From Shewanella frigidimarina (GTDB lineage Bacteria; Pseudomonadota; Gammaproteobacteria; Enterobacterales; Shewanellaceae), in NCBI RefSeq assembly GCF_003797125.1, contig NZ_RKKE01000001.1, positions 496,001-560,000 on the forward strand: a stretch of 64,000 nucleotides of DNA. The letters run 5' to 3'. Position numbers and translations under genes: made by a program. Positions 46,212-55,989 of this stretch are shown here, one piece after another. Below the pieces are notes generated by a model. It saw only the letters and a list, made by a program, of their open reading frames with translations. It was not told where the DNA came from and did not search any database. How positions within the stretch are numbered: position 1 is the stretch's first letter; each line of letters begins with the position of its first letter.

Positions 46212-47696
46212 GTGTCTCAAGGACTGGTTACAGCATCTTATATCATTGCCGCGGTGTTTTTTATTCTCAGCTTAGCTGGATTATCAAAACAAGAAACCGC
46301 TAAAAATGGTAATTTATTTGGCATTATTGGTATGGCGATTGCGCTTATTGCAACCATACTCAACCCTGCCACAAGCGGCGTAGAATGGATTATTCTCGCC
46401 ATGGTCATTGGTGGATCAATTGGTATTCGCTTAGCATTAAAAGTCGAAATGACTGAAATGCCAGAGCTAGTCGCGATTTTGCACAGTTTTGTGGGTCTAG
46501 CAGCGGTATTAGTGGGCTTTAATAGCTTTATTGATATCCAACCACACGAAGTGTCTGAAATTGTTGTGGTATTGGGGCAAGATCTCAACACAACACTAGA
46601 AACCGCCAGAGCGGCATTTGCAGAAGCGAGCAAAGCCCAACAAACTGAGCACCTAACCGGTGCAATGCTTAACATTCACCTAGTGGAAGTATTTTTAGGC
46701 ATCTTTATTGGTGCTGTCACCTTTACAGGTTCGATTGTGGCCTTTGCTAAGTTACGTGGTTTGGTTTCATCAAAAGCATTAATGCTACCTCATCGTCATA
46801 AATTAAATTTATTGGCCGTTGTGGTGTCGTTTATTCTAATGGTGATATTCGTTCAGGCTGGTGGTGCAGTGACACCAATCATCTTGATGACCCTAATCGC
46901 GTTCGCATTTGGTTGGCATTTAGTGGCTTCAATTGGCGGTGCAGATATGCCAGTTGTGGTTTCCATGCTGAACTCATATTCGGGTTGGGCAGCAGCAGCA
47001 GCAGGTTTCATGTTATCTAATGACTTACTGATTGTTGTTGGTGCGCTTGTGGGCTCATCGGGTGCGATTCTGTCTTACATTATGTGTAAAGCCATGAACC
47101 GCTCGTTCATTTCTGTTATTGCCGGTGGTTTTGGTAACGACGCGGCGGCATCAACAGGCGATGACACTGTGGGCGAATACCGCGAAACAACCGCAGAAGA
47201 TGTCGCTGATATGCTAAAAGCGTCTGATTCAGTCATCATCACCCCAGGTTATGGTATGGCGGTTGCTCAAGCTCAATATCCTGTTGCAGAAATCACTAAA
47301 AAGCTCCGTGCACTGGGTATAAAAGTTCGCTTTGGTATTCACCCTGTTGCAGGACGTTTACCAGGCCACATGAACGTACTGTTGGCTGAAGCTAAAGTGC
47401 CTTACGATATCGTGTTAGAAATGGACGAAATCAACGAAGACTTTAGCAGTACTGATACTGTGCTAGTGATTGGTGCTAACGATACGGTTAACCCAGCGGC
47501 GATGGAAGATCCAACTAGCCCTATTGCTGGCATGCCAGTATTAGAAGTGTGGAAAGCGCAAAACGTGATTGGCTTTAAACGTTCAATGAACACCGGTTAT
47601 GCCGGTGTACAAAATCCATTGTTCTTTAAAGACAATACCCAAATGTTGTTTGGCGATGCGAAGGACAGTGTAGAAGCAATCCTTAAAGCCTTATAA
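46212..47696 (+). CDS. pntB: NAD(P) transhydrogenase subunit beta
   Basis: A 494-aa inner-membrane subunit with an N-terminal set of about nine helices (residues 1-265) that carry protons, and a cytosolic NADP-binding domain dIII ([57 protein letters not shown]). The start is a GTG, giving [17 protein letters not shown], with AAGGAGTCATATC upstream. The N-terminal stretch [27 protein letters not shown] is a hallmark of the family. The polar insert after helix 3 ([14 protein letters not shown], residues 119-132) is a variable region. It ends at a strong terminator. Confidence 0.97.
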   Translation: MSQGLVTASYIIAAVFFILSLAGLSKQETAKNGNLFGIIGMAIALIATILNPATSGVEWIILAMVIGGSIGIRLALKVEMTEMPELVAILHSFVGLAAVLVGFNSFIDIQPHEVSEIVVVLGQDLNTTLETARAAFAEASKAQQTEHLTGAMLNIHLVEVFLGIFIGAVTFTGSIVAFAKLRGLVSSKALMLPHRHKLNLLAVVVSFILMVIFVQAGGAVTPIILMTLIAFAFGWHLVASIGGADMPVVVSMLNSYSGWAAAAAGFMLSNDLLIVVGALVGSSGAILSYIMCKAMNRSFISVIAGGFGNDAAASTGDDTVGEYRETTAEDVADMLKASDSVIITPGYGMAVAQAQYPVAEITKKLRALGIKVRFGIHPVAGRLPGHMNVLLAEAKVPYDIVLEMDEINEDFSSTDTVLVIGANDTVNPAAMEDPTSPIAGMPVLEVWKAQNVIGFKRSMNTGYAGVQNPLFFKDNTQMLFGDAKDSVEAILKAL

Positions 47697-47714
47697 ATCA
47701 ACTTTGTGACGAAC

Positions 47715-47748
47715 AAAACACCAGCAACTAATGCTGGTGTTTTTTTGT
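47715..47748 (+). terminator. Rho-independent terminator after pntB
   Basis: ACACCAGCA pairs with TGCTGGTGT, followed by a run of T7 in sum with the next bases, 22 nt after the pntB stop. Confidence 0.9.
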
Positions 47749-47800
47749 TTAATAACCAGCTAAACTGGGTCAATTGGACTCAAAGGATTATCAGCTATCC

Positions 47801-48820
47801 ATGGCACAGCAGGACATCATTACTCAATTACAGCTTGAACTAGAGCAGCATAAGCAGACAATCAAGCAACTAGAGAATGAGAACAATCGACTTACTCTAT
47901 TAAATAAACGAGTAAACGAGCAACTCAACGCTACGCTTGATGGCACTGGTTTATGTCTATGGGAACAACATATTCCCACCGGGAACCTGACTATTTTTAA
48001 TCAGCAGTGGGGCCATCTGCTCGGGTTTACTCGTGAAGAGTTACCAGCTCATATCAGCAGCTGGAAAAACAATCTACACCCGGAAGACAAAGACTGGGTA
48101 ATACAAGCCTTTGAAAGTCATGTAGCCGGTAACGCAGAAATTTATCAAGCCGTGCATCGTATGGTACATAAAGATGGCACTGTTGCATGGGTATCTGACC
48201 GTGGACGTATTATTGAGTATGGTATTAACGGTGAACCGCTGCGTATTATGGGCACTCATATTGATGTCACCCAAGAAAAGCGCTACGAACAAGATTTAGC
48301 CAAACTCGCTCATCGTGATCCGTTAACTAATTTACTCAATCGAAATGCACTCATTGCTGCCTTTGAACAAGGAAAAAGCACTCACAGTACACATCAAGGC
48401 GCGCTATGCTTTATCGATTTGGACGGTTTTAAGATAATTAATGACCACTTAGGCCATCGATATGGCGATAGTTTATTAATCCATATTGCCAACGATATAG
48501 CTCAAATATGCGATCAACTCTTTAGTACGACGCCAGACACAACACAAACCCCACGACATCATGTGGCACGTTTTGGTGGTGATGAGTTTGTCATTTTAGC
48601 TCATTGTAATGATGTGGAACGACTAACAACCTTGGCTAAAACCTTACTGTCACACTATCAAAATCCTATCGAATTAGAGGGTGAAAGCATTAAAGTAGGC
48701 CTCAGTATTGGGATCAGTTTATTTGATGAATTAGATGAGTTTACCAATGTTTGCGAGCAAGCAGATAAAGCCATGTACAGTATTAAAAAACACGGTAAAC
48801 ATAACTTCTTATTTTGGTAA
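47801..48820 (+). CDS. PAS and GGDEF domain protein, probable diguanylate cyclase
   Basis: A 339-aa cytoplasmic protein. Residues 1-45 form a coiled coil (QLELEQHKQTIKQLENE), residues 48-160 a PAS_3-type fold (GFTREELPAH, LHPEDKDWV, VHRMVHKDGTVAWVSDRGRI, GTHIDVT), and residues 170-339 a GGDEF domain with intact ARFGGDEFVIL and CFIDLDGFKIINDHLGHRYGD. It should make c-di-GMP from two GTP. The inhibitory RxxD site five residues upstream of GGDEF is absent (the segment reads TPRHHVARF). No transmembrane helix is present. The start is uncertain: the ATG at 47801 has AAAGGA 13 nt upstream, while an in-frame TTG at 47774 adds nine residues. Confidence 0.88.
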   Translation: MAQQDIITQLQLELEQHKQTIKQLENENNRLTLLNKRVNEQLNATLDGTGLCLWEQHIPTGNLTIFNQQWGHLLGFTREELPAHISSWKNNLHPEDKDWVIQAFESHVAGNAEIYQAVHRMVHKDGTVAWVSDRGRIIEYGINGEPLRIMGTHIDVTQEKRYEQDLAKLAHRDPLTNLLNRNALIAAFEQGKSTHSTHQGALCFIDLDGFKIINDHLGHRYGDSLLIHIANDIAQICDQLFSTTPDTTQTPRHHVARFGGDEFVILAHCNDVERLTTLAKTLLSHYQNPIELEGESIKVGLSIGISLFDELDEFTNVCEQADKAMYSIKKHGKHNFLFW

Positions 48821-49574
48821 GAGGATTAAAAAACTAGAGAATTTACTTTTACACGCTTAAAAATTCCAACATTAGCTCTCACATAAGCCTTAAATCATCA
48901 CCAACTGTGCCAAGGTCTTTGAAAAAATTCCCATTGCCAGGGTCAAACCAATATACCCTCTCACCAGTATTTTTACTTATGCTCAACTCCAGATAAAACT
49001 TGGGATAAATCCATACAATGAGTTTATCCAAAGCTGTAATGTCAGAGCTGTTATCTAGTTTGCTAACAAGGTGAAAGACGGATAAATATCTGACCTATTG
49101 CCATTCAATACCAAGCAGAACGCTAACAAAGAACGGTTTGATATCCATTAAGTCGATGTAAATGACGCTGAAATTTGATATGAATAACACTGAAAATATA
49201 ATTTATATCACTTTATATTCGTTTTCAGGATATGCTGCCAACTAAGTTGATTTGTTATTCAAAACAAAATCTCGAGTAAAGGCACCAAATAATATTGGTA
49301 TACTGTTGTAATACAAAGAGCATGTTCGACTTATTTCGTCGCTAATGACAGCGGCGAAACAGAATTAGTACACTAAAGACACCTTGTCGTTAATCTCAAC
49401 ATAGGATGTTTATAGTCATCGGGTGAGTTTATTTGCCATCATGCAGTAAACTCTCGCTCATTAATGGATTTTATCACTAACCTAGTCTCGCATTAGCCTA
49501 CATTGTTATCGCGTTATCATTAACAATCATGCCTTGTGATATGGCTTACTACTGACTAATAAGAATTATTCTTT
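48821..49574. other. 754-bp gap with a possible gene remnant
   Basis: No intact gene is seen. A 71-codon open stretch without a start codon lies on the minus strand at 48879-49094 (listed separately). The right end holds the promoter for the DUF3581-like gene. The region is A+T rich, with no clear repeats and no terminator directly after the PAS-GGDEF gene. Confidence 0.5.
48879..49094 (-). pseudogene. Possible 3' remnant of a gene
   Basis: The minus strand is open for 71 codons between a TAG (49095-49097) and TGA (48879-48881), with no plausible start codon at the beginning. The translation looks protein-like, with ALDKLIVWIYPKFYLELSIS followed by ERVYWFDPGNGNFFKDLG. It could be the C-terminal part of a decayed gene. 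Chance cannot be excluded in A+T-rich DNA, and no family is recognised. Confidence 0.25.
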
Positions 49575-50273
49575 ATGTTTTTATCACCTTATTTTACTAA
49601 GCAAGATCAAAGTGTGTTTATTTCGGCTCAACAAGCCAGTGACTTCGCCAAAAAAATCGCTGGAGATTTCAACCCTATACATGATGTGGGCGCTAAACGC
49701 TTTTGTGTCCCTGGCGATTTATTATTTGCACTAGTGCTGACCCAATACGGCCTAAGCCAGAACATGCAGTTTAAGTTTGCCGGCATGGTTGGTGACAACG
49801 TTGAGCTTCACGTCGATAAAAATGTGGCCAATAAATTCAGCATTAGCGACACCAAAGGCAAAGAATATCTGCATATCGAACGTCAGGGTGAAGTGTGCCA
49901 ATGTGATATACAAACAGCGGCATTTATTAAAAGCTATGTCGCTTTTTCAGGATTGAACTTTACCCATGTACTTGTGCCAATGATGAAGCAATACAAGGTC
50001 ATGATTAACCCTGATCGCCCATTAGTAATTTATGAAAGCATGTCATTTCATTTAGATCATTTTGATTTCAGCACCATCAGTTTGCACCTTATCAAACAAG
50101 ACTTAGCCATTGATGGTAAGCGTGGCGATGTCACCCTCACCTTTGAACTGCAAAGCGAAGGCAAAGTGATAGGTAGCGGAATCAAAACATTAGTATTAAG
50201 CGGTTTGCGTGCTTTTGATGACGAGCAAGCGCAGCAAATGTGTGACAGATATGAAAGCAGAAAGTTAGCGTAA
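49575..50273 (+). CDS. DUF3581-like protein with hot-dog/MaoC-like motif
   Basis: A 232-aa cytoplasmic protein. The N-terminus FISAQQASDFAKKIAGDFNPIHDVGAKRFCVPGDLLFALVL carries a DFNPIHxD element like the catalytic turn of MaoC-type hot-dog hydratases (Asp-x5-His), at about residues 34-40. The overall pattern recalls DUF3581, a family I associate with Shewanella and Vibrio; the link is from memory. If the fold is right, the substrate could be an acyl thioester, but no activity is known to me. It is monocistronic and convergent with a TetR-family gene. Confidence 0.7.
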   Translation: MFLSPYFTKQDQSVFISAQQASDFAKKIAGDFNPIHDVGAKRFCVPGDLLFALVLTQYGLSQNMQFKFAGMVGDNVELHVDKNVANKFSISDTKGKEYLHIERQGEVCQCDIQTAAFIKSYVAFSGLNFTHVLVPMMKQYKVMINPDRPLVIYESMSFHLDHFDFSTISLHLIKQDLAIDGKRGDVTLTFELQSEGKVIGSGIKTLVLSGLRAFDDEQAQQMCDRYESRKLA

Positions 50274-50496
50274 ACCATAATACGTGAGCGATGTTCAATC
50301 GCTCACAATATACCATTCCATAATGATATCTAAGCAGTCCAACATGTTGAATGTTCAGATACCAATATGGAATGTTCAGTTCGATATCGTATTGATCATA
50401 ATGTCAATTTTAATATCAATTTGTTACTTACAGGGTAAAACTTAAATAGCCAAAATTTTTGGTGCGTGTAGCAAGCTAGTGAATTTAAATCAGTGA

Positions 50497-50973
50497 CTAC
50501 TCTTGCTGTAATGGCACATCGTGTAATAATGCCAATGCACTATTGCCGATAAGTTGCTCAACACATTTACGCCCAACATCAGCAAAATGACTCAAAGCAG
50601 CTTCGATGACAATATTAAGCGACTTGAGTATTTTCATGCTTTCGTCACTACTACCACATAAACTGAAAAACAGTTGTAAAACGGCTTTACGTTCAGGTTG
50701 TTTCATAACTTCAGCCCATGATTGCTCTAGCGCTGCTATCGAAGAAAAATCTAATCCTTCAATAAAAAACTGCCCAATACGTTGATCTAAACGCACTAAG
50801 AATTCTGTTTTACGCGGGAAGTGATGGCTGATACCTGTTCGGCTGACACCAGTAGCAGCAGACAGCGTAGTATAAGACATCGCCTCAAAACCAATCGTGA
50901 GGATTTGTTTAAAGGCTTCATCTAAAATTTGGTTAACGGTTAACTCAGTTTCAACTCGTGAACGCTTGGCCAT
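50497..50973 (-). CDS. TetR family transcriptional regulator
   Basis: A 158-aa DNA-binding protein. The N-terminal TetR helix-turn-helix is clear: TVNQILDEAFKQILTIGFEAMSYTTLSAATGVSRTGISHHFPRKTEFL, about residues 11-58, with the recognition helix SRTGISHHFP. The C-terminal ligand domain is shorter than usual (158 aa against 190-220 for most TetR proteins). The inducer and targets are unknown. The start MAKRSRVETE has AGAGAGACC upstream; the longer frame adds 25 unlikely residues. No divergent partner gene is adjacent; the nearest upstream gene is the HExxH protein on the same strand. Confidence 0.87.
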   Translation of the reverse strand: MAKRSRVETELTVNQILDEAFKQILTIGFEAMSYTTLSAATGVSRTGISHHFPRKTEFLVRLDQRIGQFFIEGLDFSSIAALEQSWAEVMKQPERKAVLQLFFSLCGSSDESMKILKSLNIVIEAALSHFADVGRKCVEQLIGNSALALLHDVPLQQE

Positions 50974-51207
50974 AAACTTGGTCTCTCTAATTATTTTGGT
51001 GCAAGAGCTTACCAGACCAAACCAGAAAATTCTGCTAAGAATTAGCAAATTTACAACATTTTTAACCGTACATTATCCAGAAAGGCAGGATAAAACAGAA
51101 CATTATCGCAATAACTATTTATTTACCCTTATAAATCAAAGGTTATAAAAAATCACCATTTAATGAGCAGTGAGAAGTGATAAAAACACGTAACAAAAAT
51201 TTACATA

Positions 51208-52188
51208 TTATTTTTCGGTTAAGAATTGATTTGTCAGCCAGCGCTGTGTTTCTGCCTTACCCATTAACCTTTCCAAGGTCGGCGACAGCACTTCAATTAG
51301 TTCCGGTTGACGCCAAAACATATACCCTGGCAAAGATTGAACCGCGCTAAAAGTGCGCTGAACTAAGCTAGAAAACTCTGCCATGTCACGCGGCGACCAC
51401 GTCGGCATTAATGGATAAACCGCCGTTAAAAAATCCTCATAGTGAGTAAAACCCTGCAATTGCTGAGCATCATAATGACTGAGCACTATTTGAAGTTGAG
51501 GCGCACTCCAATGCGACAAATTACCACTGTCATTGATAAGCGCCAGATTTCGGCGATGAAATTGTTGCCACCCCAAATCGAGCTGTTGATAATGCAGCGC
51601 AATACACCATAACAGATACAAATCCGCTAGCCATTCATGCTGATAATCTGTCAAAGAGGAGGGTAAAATGCTGCCTTGTAGTGCGATGTTATATAAATGG
51701 CCGATTTCGTGCCACAAGGTTAATTGTATTTGGTTGGCTAATGGTAACTGATAAGTTTTTAAGCCAATAGCGCCACTTTGCTCAGCCATATTGTTAGCTG
51801 GATTAATAACAATAACCCCTGCTATTTTTTGATGCTCAGCAACCAGCACCATCGCACTTTTACGTCCAACTGCGCGGCGAATATTGGCAGCTGAAAAAGC
51901 CGTTTGTTGTTGTAATGAAGCAGGGAGTAACGCAATACACCTTACCAGTGTAGATAAAGAACATATTAGCGCTTGTTTGGTTGCTATTGGGATAAAATAA
52001 GCTTGGCGAATGTTATCACTCGCCAAGCCATCTTCAACCATAACCGCTATGGTTTTTAGTTGATTTTTAACCACAAACTGAGGCGTAATAAGCTGGCTGG
52101 CATTAACAAAGTGACAAACGAATAACGGTGCGCAAACAACGCTACAGCTTAATAACTTGAGTAATGACCGTTGCCAGTATCTAAGCAT
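51208..52188 (-). CDS. Exported putative zinc metallopeptidase, family unassigned
   Basis: A 326-aa protein. An N-terminal hydrophobic stretch (LLKLLSCSVVCAPLFVCHFVNA, residues 9-30) looks like a signal peptide. It contains HEIGH at residues 160-164 within LWHEIGHLYN, and a second conserved-looking segment HEWLAD at 184-189, so Glu185 could be the third zinc ligand, 21 residues after the second His: a gluzincin layout (HExxH-x20-E). The rest is rich in Gln and Leu. I do not know the family. It begins directly after the hldE stop (TAG-TTG-ATG), so it is cotranscribed with hldE and may act in the envelope. Confidence 0.75.
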   Translation of the reverse strand: MLRYWQRSLLKLLSCSVVCAPLFVCHFVNASQLITPQFVVKNQLKTIAVMVEDGLASDNIRQAYFIPIATKQALICSLSTLVRCIALLPASLQQQTAFSAANIRRAVGRKSAMVLVAEHQKIAGVIVINPANNMAEQSGAIGLKTYQLPLANQIQLTLWHEIGHLYNIALQGSILPSSLTDYQHEWLADLYLLWCIALHYQQLDLGWQQFHRRNLALINDSGNLSHWSAPQLQIVLSHYDAQQLQGFTHYEDFLTAVYPLMPTWSPRDMAEFSSLVQRTFSAVQSLPGYMFWRQPELIEVLSPTLERLMGKAETQRWLTNQFLTEK

Positions 52189-52191
52189 CAA

Positions 52192-53622
52192 CTATTTTTG
52201 TGACATAATATTTTGAATAATCGCAGTAGTTGATACACCGTCCTCAAATCCGAGCACTTCAACCTTGCCACCTGCCGCTATCACTTCAGCACCACCAGCA
52301 ATATCTTCCACTTTGTAATCGCCACCTTTAACTAAGGAGTCTGGCAATAATCGGGTAATAATACGTTGTGGTGTGTCTTCAGTGAAAGGCACCACCCAAT
52401 CTACCGATGCTAAGCCCGCTAAAACAGCCATACGACGGTCGACAGGATTAACAGGACGTCCGGGACCTTTTAAGCGCGTCACCGAGCTGTCATCATTTAC
52501 AGCAACAATAAGACGATCACCTAAGGCTTTGGCTTGTTGTAAATAGCTCACATGGCCAGCATGCAAAATATCAAAACAACCGTTAGTCATTACAATACGC
52601 TCACCGCGTAAACGAGCCTGATCCATCGCATAAGCTAATTGATCTTCTGTCATTACCCCAAAACCAGACTCGCCATGGTTAAGGGCTAACGCTTGGATAA
52701 GTTCAATGCGGCTAACCGTTGAAGTGCCTAGTTTACCCACAACCACACCCGCGGCAGTATTGGCTATCGCACAAGCTTGCGCTAACGAAGCACCCGCAGC
52801 AATTGAGGTCGCTAAAGCAGAAATCACCGTATCACCAGCTCCCGTAACATCATGAACTTCACGTGCAACGGTTGGAATATGCAATTCTGGTTGGTTTTGC
52901 GACACTAACGTCATGCCCTTTTCTGAGCGAGTCACTAAAATGGCTTCAAAGTCGTGCAACTTGATCAGTTTCTGGGCTTTTTCGATTAAATCATCTTCGC
53001 TGGTTACCGTACCGACAACCGCTTCAAATTCACTCATATTTGGGGTTATTAATGACGCGCCGTGATAACGAGCAAAATCATGCCCCTTTGGATCAACTAA
53101 AACCTTTACCCCTTTGGCTCGCGCTTTAGCAATAAAGTCCTTAGGTTCATCAATGGCGCCTTTGGCATAATCTGACAATACCAATACATCGACATTATCT
53201 AAAATGGCTTCGCTTTGCGCGAATAATGCTTGGCTAGTCGCTTTATCAAATTGCTCTTCAAAATCTAAGCGGATTAACTGTTGATTACGCGACAATACCC
53301 GTAATTTAGTAATTGTCGGCTTGTCTGCTACCGTTAACCATTGCGGTTCAACGCCAAACACTTTTACCCCTTGGGTTAATGCTTGTGCGGTTTCATCTTG
53401 GCCTACTATGCCCGCTAACTGGACATGTCCACCTAATGTCGCAATGTTTAATGCCACGTTGGCGGCGCCGCCGGGTCTGTCTTCAATTTGATTAATTTTA
53501 ACAACAGGTACAGGGGCTTCGGGTGAAATGCGTCCCGTAGGGCCTACCCAATAGCGATCTAACATCACATCGCCAATCACTAAAACGCGCGCATTTTCAA
53601 AAGCTGGGAGAGAAACCTTCAT
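52192..53622 (-). CDS. hldE: Bifunctional heptose 7-phosphate kinase / heptose 1-phosphate adenylyltransferase
   Basis: A 476-aa cytoplasmic enzyme of ADP-heptose synthesis for the LPS core. Residues 1-330 are a PfkB-type kinase ([46 protein letters not shown]). Residues 345-476 are a nucleotidyltransferase with [22 protein letters not shown] and [19 protein letters not shown]. Length matches E. coli HldE (477 aa). It is divergent from an LpxL-type gene, 99 nt apart, which groups two LPS biosynthesis steps, and is followed without a gap by the HExxH protein. Confidence 0.97.
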
Positions 53623-53721
53623 AGTGTATTCGCTGTCTTGTAAAAATTTAACCGTGATTGTACCTAATTTTCATCTAAATATGAGTTAGAATAACAAATA
53701 ATTTTTTGTGAACTAGACGAG

Positions 53722-54654
53722 TTGTCCGTGGTCGAGAAAGCCGAATTTTCTTCTGATTTATATCATCCTAAACATTGGCCTATGTGGTTTGGCGTCGGTT
53801 TAATGCGTTTAAGCTTGCTATTACCTCTGTCTTGGCAAATGAAAATTGGCCGTGGCATTGGTCGATTAGTCATGAAAGTTGCGGGCGGAAGAACCCACAC
53901 CGCTAAGCGTAACATCGATTTATGCTTTCCTGATATGAGTCATGCAGACAAGCAACAACTGCTTGAGCGTACTTTTGAAGAAACCGGAAAAGCAGTATTT
54001 GACACCATTAACGCATGGTGGTGGTCAAACGAGCGCGTGCAACAGCACATGACCATTAAAGGCACTGAGCATGTTAGTCAGAGTTTAGACAATGGCAAAG
54101 GGGTGATTTTATTTGCGGTGCATTGCTTACCGCTTGAAATGGGCGCGCGTATATTTGGCCAGTTTGCTCCAGGAATTGGCGTGTATCGTCCCCATAACAA
54201 TCCGGTGATGGAATATTTACAAGTTAAAGGTCGCTTGCGTTCAAACAAAGGCTTAGTGCCTAAGCGTGACGTGCGCCAAATGATCCGCAGTTTGCGCAGT
54301 CCTGACGTGATTTGGTATACCGCCGATCAAGACTTTGGTCGTTCGAGCGCGGTGTTTATTCCCTTTTTTGGCGTACCCGATGCTGCCACCATTACTGGCG
54401 CAACCTCATTGGCGAGGCTAGGTAAAGCCAATGTAGTGCCTTTTTTTGTTGAGCGTAATAGCGATGATAAAGGCTACACCCTTGAAATCATGCCGCCTTT
54501 AGATAATTTCCCCGGCGACAATGAAACTGATGATGCTATTCGTGGTAACCAGATTGTAGAGCAACTGATTAACCGCAACAAAGCTCAATACATGTGGCTT
54601 CATCGTCGTTTTAAAACACGTCCCACTGAAGACACACCATCGTTATATGACTAA
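53722..54654 (+). CDS. lpxL: Lipid A biosynthesis acyltransferase (LpxL family)
   Basis: A 310-aa inner-membrane acyltransferase that adds a secondary acyl chain to Kdo2-lipid IVA. The catalytic His-x4-Glu is seen in VILFAVHCLPLEMGARIFG near residue 133; GVYRPHNNPVMEYLQVKGR and WYTADQDFGRSSAVFIPFFGVPDAATITG are typical. One N-terminal membrane-associated helix (LMRLSLLLPLSWQM) is present. Length is as for E. coli LpxL (306 aa). Which of the LpxL, LpxM and LpxP specificities applies cannot be told. The start is a TTG at 53722 or GTG at 53728; no ATG is near. It is divergent from hldE. Confidence 0.9.
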   Translation: MSVVEKAEFSSDLYHPKHWPMWFGVGLMRLSLLLPLSWQMKIGRGIGRLVMKVAGGRTHTAKRNIDLCFPDMSHADKQQLLERTFEETGKAVFDTINAWWWSNERVQQHMTIKGTEHVSQSLDNGKGVILFAVHCLPLEMGARIFGQFAPGIGVYRPHNNPVMEYLQVKGRLRSNKGLVPKRDVRQMIRSLRSPDVIWYTADQDFGRSSAVFIPFFGVPDAATITGATSLARLGKANVVPFFVERNSDDKGYTLEIMPPLDNFPGDNETDDAIRGNQIVEQLINRNKAQYMWLHRRFKTRPTEDTPSLYD

Positions 54655-54717
54655 TTTTAGTTAATCGTTTAGGTTATATAAATGATGACAGTTGCTACCG
54701 ATTAACTACCAATGACC

Positions 54718-54791
54718 AATACATAATTAACCCGCTATAGCGTTATTACAGCTATAGCGTTATTACAGCTATAGCGGGTTAATTATGTATT
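54718..54791. repeat. Perfect 24-bp inverted repeat with a 17-bp tandem repeat in its loop
   Basis: Arms at 54718-54741 and 54768-54791 are exact inverse complements. The 26-nt centre contains another copy of the self-palindromic GCTATAGC, so that GCTATAGCGTTATTACA is repeated (54734-54750, 54751-54767) with a third start at 54768. It lies between convergent genes (lpxL, stop 54654; exported protein, stop 54821), so it may end transcription, but arms of this length exceed normal terminators. No transposase or target duplication is evident. Confidence 0.9.
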
Positions 54792-54820
54792 CAGCAAAAT
54801 AGACACCTTGAAAGAGGCGG

Positions 54821-55201
54821 TTAGGTTTTCTTATGTGTAAACTCAAATTCTTGCGAAATATTGACCGCCTTAAATCCTGATGGATCCGTCATCAAGGTTT
54901 TCGCCATAAAATCGGCAGCCATACCAAAAGGCTTTTCATTCACTTGGCGATTAAACTCAATACCTTCGCCAGTTTTGCTGATTAAATATTGATAAGCCAA
55001 ACGGTTACACTCAATCACCCAATCAGCTGTTTCGCCAGCGGCTTCAGTCCTCGGCAAGCAACTTAACCCAATAGAGTTATCATTGTGTGTTATCGATAAT
55101 TCGACTAAGTGGCCTAAGGTTGATTGAACATCGTCAGCTTCTGCCAGCATGGAGACTATCCCGCCTAGAGTGCAAACCAACAACGAACTTAACAATTTCA
55201 T
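54821..55201 (-). CDS. Small exported protein of unknown function
   Basis: A 126-aa protein with a signal peptide (KLLSSLLVCTLGGIVSMLAEA, cleavage near residue 22). The mature part has two cysteines (SCLPRTEAA and VIECNRLAYQ) that could form a disulfide in the periplasm. Its C-terminal half shows strand-like stretches (FKAVNISQEFEFTH). The family is not recognised. AAGGAGTTAAT supports the ATG at 55201 over a frame 36 nt longer. It is a single gene, convergent with lpxL. Confidence 0.75.
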   Translation of the reverse strand: MKLLSSLLVCTLGGIVSMLAEADDVQSTLGHLVELSITHNDNSIGLSCLPRTEAAGETADWVIECNRLAYQYLISKTGEGIEFNRQVNEKPFGMAADFMAKTLMTDPSGFKAVNISQEFEFTHKKT

Positions 55202-55317
55202 ATTAACTCCTTTTAATACGTTTCTAACGGCGATCATTCAGATCAACAATATTATTACCAACCATCATTTTATCAGTGGTCGTTTTATAAACGCACATAG
55301 ACTAACAGTGAACACCA

Positions 55318-55989
55318 TTAAATAAAATCACAAATCTCATTAAGGGATTTTTTATCAATAGCATGCTGTGGAATGGTCGCGTCATCGGCAGGATACCCAG
55401 CAATGATAAGCATATACGGACGTTCATTATCATTGTCGCGCCCGCACACTTTACTTAAAAAACTCATCGGTTTTGGCGTATGCGTTAATGTGCCGAGGCC
55501 TGCGTGATGTAATGCTTGAATTAAAAAGCCAGTCGCAATCCCCACTGACTCATGTACATAATAATTACTCTTCTGTTCACCAGACTCTTCAGTACGTTTT
55601 TTGCTGAACACCGCAATCAGCCAAGGCGCATGTTCTAAGTACGGTTTATCGGCATTGGTGCCTAACGGTTTCAATGCATCTAACCATTCTTCTCCAGCGC
55701 GACCTGCATAAAATGCTTGCTCTAATGCCTCAGCTTGTTGACGAATTTGCGCTTTTATCTGCGGACTATTAATCGCCACAAAATGCCACGGCTGATGGTT
55801 AGCACCATTGGGTGCTGTGCCCGCAGCTAATATACACTGTTCAATAATGGCTTGCGGTACAGCTCTATCAGAAAATGCCCGTATTGAATGTCGTCGTTTA
55901 ACTTGCTGGTAATTATCTTGTGCCCGCTTGAGCATTTCATCTGGGGAATATTCAATAAAATCAGTTAACGGTAAATGCGCTTGGGTCAT
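55318..55989 (-). CDS. Nitroreductase family protein
   Basis: A 223-aa FMN-dependent oxidoreductase. FMN-binding signatures are RRHSIRAFSDRAVPQAIIEQ (residues 33-52) and AAGTAPNGANHQPWHFVAI (residues 72-90); the C-terminal GRDNDNERPYMLIIAGYPADD is typical of the group. The substrate is unknown; family members reduce nitro compounds, quinones or iodotyrosine-like compounds. GGATGGATT precedes the ATG. It is divergent from the Rossmann gene at 56181 and likely monocistronic. Confidence 0.88.
   Translation of the reverse strand: MTQAHLPLTDFIEYSPDEMLKRAQDNYQQVKRRHSIRAFSDRAVPQAIIEQCILAAGTAPNGANHQPWHFVAINSPQIKAQIRQQAEALEQAFYAGRAGEEWLDALKPLGTNADKPYLEHAPWLIAVFSKKRTEESGEQKSNYYVHESVGIATGFLIQALHHAGLGTLTHTPKPMSFLSKVCGRDNDNERPYMLIIAGYPADDATIPQHAIDKKSLNEICDFI

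Noticed and set aside
50349..50379. Direct repeat GAATGTTCAG twice, 21 bp apart
   Set aside because: It lies between two convergent gene ends, where an operator has no obvious promoter to act on; only two 10-bp copies, so chance is likely.
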